This document shows positions 1 to 5,129 of a stretch of 7,038 nucleotides of DNA, in pieces. Within the stretch, counting starts at the first letter, position 1; each line of letters begins with the position of its first letter. Both the position numbers and the translations under genes were made by a program. The notes below the pieces were generated by a model, which saw only the letters and a program-made list of their open reading frames with translations, had not been told where the DNA came from and did not search any database. Source of the stretch: Cellvibrionales bacterium (GTDB lineage Bacteria; Pseudomonadota; Gammaproteobacteria; Pseudomonadales; JAHEGP01); the NCBI GenBank assembly GCA_024645065.1, contig JAHEGP010000169.1, positions 1-7,038 of the forward strand, given 5' to 3'.

Positions 1-926
1 TAGGGGGCTTTTTGGTGGCATTGAGAATGAAGGGCGAAACTATCGATGAGATCGCCGCTGCGGCGCAGGTCATGCGAGAGTTGTCCAGTGGGGTTGATGT
101 CAGTGGCGATCACCTGGTGGACATCGTCGGCACCGGTGGCGATTCGGCTGGCCTGTTTAATGTTTCCACAGCGGCCAGTTTTGTCGCCGCCGCTGCCGGT
201 GCGCAGGTGGCCAAGCATGGCAATCGCTCTGTGACTTCCAGTTCAGGCAGCACCGATCTGCTGGAAGCCGCGGGAGTGGCACTTGACCTGAATCCCCGGC
301 AAATCGCCCGCTGTATTCGTGAAGTTGGTGTGGGTTATATGTTTGCCGTGCAACACCATTCCGCCATGAAACATGCGATCGGGCCGCGCCGTGAGCTGTC
401 GGTCCGCACCGTTTTCAACCTCCTGGGCCCATTAACAAACCCGGCGGCGATACCGAATATGCTCCTTGGCGTTTTCAGTGAGCAGTGGCAACGTCCCTTT
501 GCTGAAGTGCTCAAAAAGCTGGGTGCTCGCCATGTACTGGTGGTGCACTCCAACGATGGCCTCGACGAAATCAGCATCGCGGCCCCCACCCGGGTAGTGG
601 AGTTGATGGACGGCAATATCAGCGAGTACAGCATTGCCCCGGAGGACTTTGGCCTGAGCCGGGCGCCATTGGACAGCCTGGTCGTCGCCAATGCCGCTGA
701 TAGCCTGGCGCTGATAAAGCGGGCCTACGCTGGCGAAGCAGAAGCGGCGCGGAACATGCTGGCGCTGAATGCCGGTGCTGCGCTTTACGCGGCCGGGGTG
801 AGCCGCGATATTGCGCAGGGGGTGAAGCTGGCAGATGATGTGATGGCGTCCGGACAGGCCTGGGAAAAGTTGCAGGATTTCGCGCGCTTTACTGAACTGC
901 TCGCCGCCGCCACTGGTGGAAGCTGA
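1..926 (+). CDS. trpD: Anthranilate phosphoribosyltransferase TrpD, 5' end cut by the window edge
   Basis: Transfers the phosphoribosyl group of PRPP to anthranilate, the second committed step of tryptophan synthesis, in the cytoplasm. The frame is open to base 1: the codons at 3-11 read G-G-F before the TTG at 12, fitting the family's ...GGFLVALRMKGE... stretch. The TTG is therefore internal, and roughly 40 N-terminal residues lie outside. About 307 residues are visible, against about 345 for the family. Visible signatures are the PRPP-binding GTGGD (codons 129-143), NVSTAASF, KHGNRSV followed by SGSTD (most relatives have SGSAD), the TVFNLLGPLTNPA segment, and GLDEIS, whose Asp-Glu pair binds magnesium. 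The TGA at 924-926 is one base before the trpC ATG, so the two are almost certainly cotranscribed and translationally coupled. trpG would be expected upstream. Identity is very secure. Confidence 0.97.
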   Translation, partial: GGFLVALRMKGETIDEIAAAAQVMRELSSGVDVSGDHLVDIVGTGGDSAGLFNVSTAASFVAAAAGAQVAKHGNRSVTSSSGSTDLLEAAGVALDLNPRQIARCIREVGVGYMFAVQHHSAMKHAIGPRRELSVRTVFNLLGPLTNPAAIPNMLLGVFSEQWQRPFAEVLKKLGARHVLVVHSNDGLDEISIAAPTRVVELMDGNISEYSIAPEDFGLSRAPLDSLVVANAADSLALIKRAYAGEAEAARNMLALNAGAALYAAGVSRDIAQGVKLADDVMASGQAWEKLQDFARFTELLAAATGGS

Positions 927-927
927 T

Positions 928-1734
928 ATGGGCGCGCCCACCATTCTGAAAAAGATCATTGCGCGCAAGTACGAGGAAGTTGATGAACGCCAGGCGCGCG
1001 TGTCTATTGCCGACCTGCGTGCCCAAATCGCGGCACAGCCGACTTGCAGGGGTTTCGAGGCGGCGCTGCGACGGGCGGTTCAGGCGGGTGATCCGGCGGT
1101 TATTGCCGAGGTCAAAAAGGCGTCGCCCAGCAAAGGAATCATCAGGCCGGATTTCGATCCAGCCGCGATCGCTCGCAGCTATGAGGCAGGGGGCGCTGCC
1201 TGTCTGTCAGTGCTGACTGACGTCGACTACTTCCAGGGCGCTGACGGCTATCTCGAGCAGGCGCGCAGTGTCACCGCACTGCCGGTTTTGCGCAAGGACT
1301 TTATGGTTGATGCCTACCAGATCTACGAGGCCCGGGCTCTCGGTGCTGATTGTGTGTTGCTGATCGTCGCAGCCCTGGGGGATGAGCCTGGCAAGATGTC
1401 GGAGCTGGAGGGGTTGGCCCTTGAGCTGGGTATGGATGTGCTGGTAGAAGTGCATAGCGCGGCCGAGCTGGAGCTGGCGCTGGCGCTGGAAACATCGTTG
1501 TTGGGAATAAACAATCGCGACCTGCACAGTTTTTCGACCTCGCTGGACATCACGATAGGGCTGTTACCCCAGGTGCCTGCGAAAAGCCTGCTGGTGACCG
1601 AAAGCGGTATCCACAGCCGGGCGGATGTGGAAAAAATGCGGGCTGCGGGCGTAAATGCTTTCCTGGTGGGTGAGGCGTTTATGCGAGCCCCGGATCCGGG
1701 GCTGGAATTGCGTAAGCTGTTTTTTTACAGTTAG
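928..1734 (+). CDS. trpC: Indole-3-glycerol phosphate synthase TrpC (monofunctional)
   Basis: Converts CdRP, the rearranged phosphoribosyl-anthranilate, to indole-3-glycerol phosphate with loss of CO2 and water. It is a 268-residue single-domain TIM barrel with no TrpF fused at the C-terminus, unlike the E. coli bifunctional enzyme. Expected catalytic positions are all present: E61 and K63 in AEVKKASPSKG, K123 in LRKDF, E174 in LVEVHS, N195 in GINNRDL, and E225-S226 in VTESGI. I chose ATG 928 because the protein then begins MGAPTILKKI like its relatives and a GGTGGA sits 7 nt upstream. An in-frame GTG at 916 would add four residues and overlap trpD. The last codons (L-F-F-Y-S) contain a run of seven T. 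A strong 18-bp palindrome lies within the C-terminal codons. It converges on crp with 28 bp between stops. Confidence 0.97.
   Translation: MGAPTILKKIIARKYEEVDERQARVSIADLRAQIAAQPTCRGFEAALRRAVQAGDPAVIAEVKKASPSKGIIRPDFDPAAIARSYEAGGAACLSVLTDVDYFQGADGYLEQARSVTALPVLRKDFMVDAYQIYEARALGADCVLLIVAALGDEPGKMSELEGLALELGMDVLVEVHSAAELELALALETSLLGINNRDLHSFSTSLDITIGLLPQVPAKSLLVTESGIHSRADVEKMRAAGVNAFLVGEAFMRAPDPGLELRKLFFYS
1686..1703. repeat. Perfect 18-bp GC-rich palindrome inside the 3' end of trpC
   Basis: Arms AGCCCCG and CGGGGCT flank a GATC centre, and the whole 18 bp is self-complementary. As RNA it gives a 7-bp, mostly G-C hairpin with a four-base loop. On the trp strand a run of seven T follows at 1720-1726, 16 bases after the stem. 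That is too far for a standard intrinsic terminator, so I call it a hairpin only. It encodes part of the TrpC C-terminal RAPDPG segment, which explains its position in coding sequence but not its perfect symmetry. Confidence 0.6.
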
Positions 1735-1762
1735 GGGGTAAGTCGGGGATGCAATGGCGGTT

Positions 1763-2398
1763 TTAGCGGGTGCCGTAAACCACCATGGTTTTGCCCTTGA
1801 CCGATACCAGTGCGCGCTCCTCGAGGTTCTTGAGTACCCGGCCTACCATCTCGCGTGAACAGCCAACGATGCGCCCTATTTCCTGGCGTGTGATTTTGAT
1901 CTGCATGCCGTCAGGGTGGGTCATGGCATCGGGCTCCTTGCTCAGGTCGAGCAGGGTGCGGGCCACCCGGCCTGTCACGTCGAGAAAAGCCAGATCTCCC
2001 ACTTTGCGGGTGGTTTTGCGCAAGCGTGCAGCCATTTGGCGCCCCAGGGTCATATGTATCTGGGGAAAGCGCTGCGCTATCTCGGCAAAACGAGCGTAGC
2101 TGATTTCAGCGACTTCACAGCCGCCTTTTGCGCGTACCCAGGCACTGCGGGAATCCTCGTTGTCGAACAAGCCCATCTCGCCGAAGAAATCTCCGTCGTT
2201 GAGATAGGCCACGATCATTTCCTTGCCATCGTCATCTTCAATGGCCACCGTCACCGAGCCCTTGATGATGTAATACAGCGATTCACAGTTGTCGCCGGCG
2301 TAAATGATTGTGCTTTTGGCAGGGTACTTGCGGCGATGGCAGTATCCCAGAAACTCGTCCAGATGCTCAATCTTGGGTGTCAGTTGTAAGGTAACCAA
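1763..2398 (-). CDS. crp: cAMP receptor protein CRP/Vfr, global transcription regulator
   Basis: Cytoplasmic homodimer that binds cAMP and then DNA, activating or repressing many promoters. From the TTG at 2398 it has 211 residues, close to E. coli CRP (210) and Pseudomonas Vfr (214). The N-terminal cyclic-nucleotide domain (about 10-130) has the cAMP contacts G73-E74 (FFGEMG), R84-S85 (SRSAW) and T129-T130. The long dimer helix leads to the winged helix-turn-helix (about 140-211), with R182, E183 and R187 in CSREMVGR matching the E. coli DNA contacts R180, E181 and R185. The site preference should thus be TGTGA-N6-TCACA. TTG is preferred over the longer GTG start at 2479 (28 extra residues) because GGAG lies 7 nt before it (2406-2409), the protein begins MVTLQLTPKIEHL like relatives, and the likely promoter lies inside the longer reading. 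A GTG at 2422 is a weaker alternative. It is divergent from the OsmC-family gene, as in E. coli crp-yhfA. Confidence 0.96.
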   Translation of the reverse strand: MVTLQLTPKIEHLDEFLGYCHRRKYPAKSTIIYAGDNCESLYYIIKGSVTVAIEDDDGKEMIVAYLNDGDFFGEMGLFDNEDSRSAWVRAKGGCEVAEISYARFAEIAQRFPQIHMTLGRQMAARLRKTTRKVGDLAFLDVTGRVARTLLDLSKEPDAMTHPDGMQIKITRQEIGRIVGCSREMVGRVLKNLEERALVSVKGKTMVVYGTR

Positions 2399-2434
2399 AC
2401 TCTCACTCCGTTTGTTATTCACGTCTCGTTGGGT

Positions 2435-2478
2435 ATTTCCCAGTATGGTACGTAGTTTGCCGATCTGCCAATTTCCCA
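2435..2478. repeat. Pair of direct ATTTCCCA repeats spanning the crp promoter
   Basis: ATTTCCCA occurs at 2435-2442 and again at 2471-2478, 36 bp apart start to start. One copy touches the predicted -10 box and start of transcription of crp and the other touches the -35 box. The spacing is near 3.5 helical turns, so the two copies would face opposite sides of the DNA. They may be chance in a short AT-rich gap, or a regulator's site. The sequence match is directly visible; any role is inference. Confidence 0.35.
2442..2471 (-). promoter_or_regulatory. Probable sigma-70 promoter of crp
   Basis: Read on the minus strand, TTGGCA (2471-2466, five of six matches to TTGACA) is followed after 18 bp by CATACT (2447-2442, four of six matches to TATAAT). 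Transcription would begin near 2435, leaving a leader of about 36 nt before the TTG start and its GGAG ribosome site. The promoter falls within the codons that the longer GTG-initiated reading of crp would use, which argues against that longer protein. No experimental support; prediction by consensus only. Confidence 0.5.
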
Positions 2479-2498
2479 CAGGGTATTGCGGGCCTTAT

Positions 2499-2514
2499 TG
2501 TGACGTGGGTTCTA
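2499..2514. promoter_or_regulatory. Possible CRP site (one good half only) between crp and the OsmC-family gene
   Basis: TGTGA at 2499-2503 is a perfect CRP half-site. The partner position after six bases reads TTCTA, matching TCACA at only two of five bases. The centre (2506.5) is about 71 bp upstream of the predicted crp start and about 65 bp upstream of the predicted start of the divergent gene, both in the range where CRP can activate or be autoregulated. In E. coli, CRP-cAMP controls crp partly through the divergent yhfA-side promoter, which makes the location suggestive. The weak second half keeps confidence low. Confidence 0.25.
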
Positions 2515-2535
2515 TTTTAGGCTGGCCGGGGCGGA

Positions 2536-2547
2536 GGTGGTGGTGGT
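2536..2547. repeat. Four tandem GGT triplets at the -35 position of the OsmC-gene promoter
   Basis: GGT is repeated four times without interruption, in non-coding sequence, exactly where a -35 box would be expected 16-18 bp upstream of the TATAAT at 2560. The repeat therefore replaces a recognisable -35 element. Four units is short, so slippage may be rare. Confidence 0.5.
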
Positions 2548-2559
2548 CGAGGTATTGGG

Positions 2560-2565
2560 TATAAT
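2560..2565 (+). promoter_or_regulatory. TATAAT -10 box of the OsmC-family gene
   Basis: A perfect TATAAT lies 91 bp before the ATG at 2657. No -35 box is recognisable (GGT repeats occupy the place), and the extended -10 TG motif is not exact (TGGG precedes). This suggests a promoter that depends on an activator or is weak. Transcription would begin near 2572, giving a leader of about 85 nt. Confidence 0.5.
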
Positions 2566-2590
2566 GGCCGCCGCAGAGTCGAGGGCCGGT

Positions 2591-2638
2591 TTTCAAGTGC
2601 CGTGTCAGCCAATAGCGACACAAGCCCCGGGCTTGAAG
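2591..2638 (+). promoter_or_regulatory. Structured 5' leader of the OsmC-family gene with two competing folds
   Basis: Two adjacent hairpins can form: GTGTC (2602-2606) with GACAC (2617-2621), extended by an inner GC/GC pair around a CAATA loop; and CAAGCC (2621-2626) with GGCTTG (2630-2635) around a three-base loop. Alternatively TTTCAAG (2591-2597) can pair with CTTGAAG (2632-2638, one G-T wobble), enclosing the first hairpin and dissolving the second. The segment ends 8 nt before the GGAG ribosome site at 2646-2649. Base pairing is read directly; a regulatory role is inference, and I recognise no known riboswitch class. Confidence 0.4.
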
Positions 2639-2656
2639 TTCCGATGGAGTTCAATC

Positions 2657-3079
2657 ATGAAGGCAACGATAAAGTGGGTTGATGGCGCCATGTTTCTGGG
2701 CGAGTCTGGCAGTGGTCATACTGTGGTGATGGACGGTGCCCCGGAGCACGGTGGACGCAATGCGGGTATTCGTCCGATGGAGACGCTGTTAGTCGGAATG
2801 GGTGGCTGCGCATCGTTCGATGTGATGAGCATCCTGCGCAAGTCGCGCCAGAAAGTGCGACACTGCACCGCAGAAATCGACGCCGAGCGCGCCCCCGAGG
2901 CTCCCGCGGTGTTTACCAGCATACATATTCATTTCAAGGTGGTCGGTGACAATCTCAAGGAGGCACAGGTCAAGCGGGCGGTTGAGTTGTCGGCAGAAAA
3001 GTACTGTTCTGCATCCATCATGATGGCCCGGGCCGGGGCCAGGGTAAGCCACAGTTACGAACTGCTCTTGCCAGAGTAG
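2657..3079 (+). CDS. yhfA: OsmC-family protein, YhfA type
   Basis: 140-residue cytoplasmic protein of the OsmC/Ohr fold. The two cysteines that define the family's thiol chemistry are present: C51 in VGMGGCASFDV and C117 in EKYCSAS, the latter in the typical long central-helix context. Family members such as OsmC and Ohr reduce organic hydroperoxides; for the YhfA branch the natural substrate is not established, so function here is by family only. The ATG at 2657 is chosen because GGAG lies 7 nt upstream, the protein begins MKATIKWVDG like its Pseudomonas and E. coli relatives (E. coli YhfA about 134 residues), and the open frame upstream to 2537 crosses the promoter. Its divergent position beside crp is the same in E. 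coli and Pseudomonas, supporting orthology. It converges on coq7 with only 7 bp between the two stop codons and no terminator. Confidence 0.93.
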   Translation: MKATIKWVDGAMFLGESGSGHTVVMDGAPEHGGRNAGIRPMETLLVGMGGCASFDVMSILRKSRQKVRHCTAEIDAERAPEAPAVFTSIHIHFKVVGDNLKEAQVKRAVELSAEKYCSASIMMARAGARVSHSYELLLPE

Positions 3080-3086
3080 AGCCGCC

Positions 3087-3725
3087 TCAAACCCTGTAGG
3101 TGGTCCTGGTCATGACCCGGGATAGCAGGGTCATGCCGCGCTTGGCCCCATCGTTGAACTGCACGCCGCCGGCTTCTATCGCCCGGGTTGCGTGCTCCTC
3201 CTCATCCTGCAGCATCTGCTGGAGAATCGAGCGGCTCTTCGCATCGTCCTCGGGTAACTGATCGAGGTGAGATTGCAGATGCTTGCAGACCTGCTGCTCG
3301 GTAGCAGCGACAAAACCCAGGCTCCACTTGTCGCCGGCAATCCCGGCCAGGGCGCCGACACCGAACGAGAGTGCATAGAACGCCGGGTTGAGCACACTGG
3401 GGCGGCTTTCAAGCTCACGTAAGCGGTCCTCACACCAGGCGAGGTGATCAATCTCTTCAGCGGCGGCTTTTGCCATGGTGTCCTTGATGTCTGCTCGACG
3501 GGCGGTGAGTGCCTGACCCTGATACAAAGCCTGGGCGCATACTTCGCCGGTATGGTTGACGCGCATCAGCCCGGCCGCATGCTTTTTCTGACTGGCGTCA
3601 AGCTCACCCTCGACGCCATGGATGGCGGGGTTATCACGCCGGGCCCGGGCGCTGCCGGGAGACAGGGTTTTCAATGCGCGATCAAGGCTCATAACCAGTT
3701 TGTCGCCAAGGGATGCCGTCGTCAT
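3087..3725 (-). CDS. coq7: Demethoxyubiquinone hydroxylase Coq7 (di-iron)
   Basis: Hydroxylates 2-polyprenyl-3-methyl-6-methoxy-1,4-benzoquinol in ubiquinone synthesis, at the inner face of the cytoplasmic membrane. This is the role played by the flavoprotein UbiF in E. coli. At 212 residues it has the usual bacterial Coq7 length. All six iron ligands of the ferritin-like four-helix bundle are visible with correct spacing: E61 (NHTGEV), E91 and H94 (EEIDH), E143 (ATEQQV), E175 and H178 (DEEEH). The hydrophobic ALSFGVGALAGIAG stretch (about 118-131) is consistent with membrane association. The ATG at 3725 has a strong GGAGGG just upstream (plus-strand CCCTCC at 3730-3735). It lies 52 bp after the purD stop in the same direction with no terminator between, so readthrough from the pur genes is likely. 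A promoter of its own would have to lie inside purD; I see no clear one. Confidence 0.96.
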   Translation of the reverse strand: MTTASLGDKLVMSLDRALKTLSPGSARARRDNPAIHGVEGELDASQKKHAAGLMRVNHTGEVCAQALYQGQALTARRADIKDTMAKAAAEEIDHLAWCEDRLRELESRPSVLNPAFYALSFGVGALAGIAGDKWSLGFVAATEQQVCKHLQSHLDQLPEDDAKSRSILQQMLQDEEEHATRAIEAGGVQFNDGAKRGMTLLSRVMTRTTYRV

Positions 3726-3777
3726 AATGCCCTCCAGTTGAGCTGCGGGGTTGTCTCTGCCATGGCCACTGCCTGGG

Positions 3778-5070
3778 TCAAGCTTGCTGCTGTTCCCGGG
3801 CTATCGCCCGGTAACCAATGTCATTGCGATAATAGACACTCTCCCAGCGAATTCGTTTAACCAGCTGGTAGGCTTTTTGTTGTGCTGCCTGCACAGAATG
3901 CCCCAGTGCGGTGGCGCACAATACGCGCCCGCCGCTAGTGACGACCTGGTCATTCTCGATTCGGGTTCCGGCGTGGAAGACCATCGCATCCTCCTGCGGC
4001 GCGGGTGGCAGCCCGGTAATGACCGCTCCCTTTTGGTAGGCGTTGGGGTAGCCGCCCGCTGCCATCACCACACCTACTGCGGCGCGGGGATCCCATTGGG
4101 CCGCCACGGTATCGAGCTTGCCGTCGATAGCTGCCTGGCACAGGCTGACCAGGTCTGACCGCAGGCGCAGCATTATTGGTTGGGTTTCCGGGTCGCCGAA
4201 GCGACAGTTGTATTCCAGCACTTTGGCACTGCCGGCCTCATCGATCATCAGCCCGGCATAGAGAAAACCGGTATAGGTATTGCCCTCGGCAGCCATCCCG
4301 CGCACGGTGGGCAGAATAACCTCCTGCATAACACGCTCGGCAATTGCGGGCGTGACAACCGGAGCCGGGGAGTAGGCCCCCATGCCGCCTGTGTTAGGAC
4401 CCTGGTCGCCATCATCCCGCGCCTTGTGATCCTGGCTGGAGGCCATCGGCAGCACGTGCTCACCATCGACCATCACGATGAAGCTGGCTTCCTCGCCCAC
4501 CAGGAACTCCTCTATCACCACCCGGTGGCCTGCCTCGCCAAAGGCATTGCCGGCGAGCATATCGTCGACCGCGGCCCTGGCCTCGGCTACGGTCTGGGCC
4601 AGGATAACGCCCTTGCCCGCTGCCAGGCCATCAGCCTTGATCACGATCGGGACTCCTTTTTGCTCAATATAAGCAAGCGCGGGGGGAATCTCGGTAAACG
4701 ACCCATACTCCGCACTGGGTATTGAATGACGGGCCAGGAAGTCCTTGGTAAACGCCTTGGAACCTTCGAGCTGCGCGGCTCCCCGGCTGGGTCCAAAACA
4801 GCGTAGCTTACGCGCACGAAAAAAATCGACCACACCGGCAACCAGCGGTGCCTCGGGGCCCACAATGGTGAGGCCGACATCGTTGTTGCTTGCGAAGTTG
4901 GCCAGCGCCTCGAAATCCATGGCGTCGATGGCGACATTACTGATTCCCTCGGCAAGGGCTGTGCCGGCATTGCCAGGAGCAACGAAAACAGTGGTGACCT
5001 CGTCTGCCTGGGCCGCTTTCCAGGCCAGGGCGTGCTCCCTGCCGCCGCTACCGATTATCAATACATTCAT
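3778..5070 (-). CDS. purD: Phosphoribosylamine-glycine ligase PurD (GAR synthetase)
   Basis: ATP-dependent joining of glycine to phosphoribosylamine, the second step of purine synthesis, in the cytoplasm. At 430 residues it is the length of E. coli PurD (429) and is monofunctional. Domains in order: an N-terminal substrate-binding domain with GSGGREHAL (7-15) and GPEAPLVAG (71-79); the ATP-grasp region with the glycine-rich KADGLAAGKGV (145-155), IEEFLVGEEAS (186-196) and NTGGMGAY (226-233); the metal and substrate signature LEYNCRFGDPETQ (285-297, with E286 and N288 as the expected metal ligands); then the C-terminal barrel ending EQQQA. ATG 5070 gives the family start MNVLIIGSGG. Its ribosome site is poor: only a GGGA about 12 nt upstream. 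The gene follows purH by 59 bp containing a hairpin and precedes coq7 by 52 bp, all in one direction, so it probably belongs to a fis-purH-purD-coq7 transcript. Confidence 0.97.
   Translation of the reverse strand: MNVLIIGSGGREHALAWKAAQADEVTTVFVAPGNAGTALAEGISNVAIDAMDFEALANFASNNDVGLTIVGPEAPLVAGVVDFFRARKLRCFGPSRGAAQLEGSKAFTKDFLARHSIPSAEYGSFTEIPPALAYIEQKGVPIVIKADGLAAGKGVILAQTVAEARAAVDDMLAGNAFGEAGHRVVIEEFLVGEEASFIVMVDGEHVLPMASSQDHKARDDGDQGPNTGGMGAYSPAPVVTPAIAERVMQEVILPTVRGMAAEGNTYTGFLYAGLMIDEAGSAKVLEYNCRFGDPETQPIMLRLRSDLVSLCQAAIDGKLDTVAAQWDPRAAVGVVMAAGGYPNAYQKGAVITGLPPAPQEDAMVFHAGTRIENDQVVTSGGRVLCATALGHSVQAAQQKAYQLVKRIRWESVYYRNDIGYRAIAREQQQA
3796..3811 (-). repeat. GC-rich hairpin in the last codons of purD
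   Basis: CCGGGC and GCCCGG arms enclose a four-base loop (GATA in the purD transcript). The stem ends about 15 nt before the purD stop and no U-run follows, so it is not a standard terminator. It could pause transcription, block 3' decay or be a by-product of the RAIAR codons. Confidence 0.4.
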
Positions 5071-5102
5071 GCCGTGGTGTCCCGCAGTCTGTGAGCGATC
5101 AG

Positions 5103-5123
5103 GACCCTTGCTGGTGCAGGGTC
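5103..5123 (-). promoter_or_regulatory. Hairpin in the purH-purD gap
   Basis: GACCCT (5103-5108) and AGGGTC (5118-5123) form a perfect 6-bp stem. An inner GC/GC pair and a four-base loop extend it past one bulged base. It begins 6 bases beyond the purH stop and ends 32 bases before the purD ATG. There is no U-run after it in the pur direction, so it is more likely a pause, processing or mRNA-stability element than a terminator. Role is inferred. Confidence 0.4.
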
Positions 5124-5129
5124 GGGTAA

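Noticed and set aside
432..968. 178-codon minus-strand frame opposite trpD and the start of trpC
   Set aside because: Crosses the trpD-trpC junction antisense to both; both real genes are complete in their motifs.
1916..2389. 157-codon plus-strand frame opposite crp
   Set aside because: Fully contained in crp on the other strand, with low-complexity shadow-like composition and no family features.
2501..2508. TGACGTGG resembling a eukaryotic CRE element
   Set aside because: Meaningless in a bacterial promoter; it simply overlaps the CRP-like half-site.
2304..2656. Small genes in the crp/OsmC intergenic region (frames at 2304-2564 and the 2537 extension)
   Set aside because: The first is mostly antisense to crp and crosses its promoter. 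The second is only the upstream open part of the OsmC-family frame and has no ribosome site, whereas ATG 2657 does.
3444..3860. 138-codon plus-strand frame spanning coq7, the gap and the end of purD
   Set aside because: Antisense to two conserved genes and without recognisable protein features.
4180..4725. 181-codon plus-strand frame opposite purD
   Set aside because: Antisense to conserved ATP-grasp codons; no motifs and no upstream signals.
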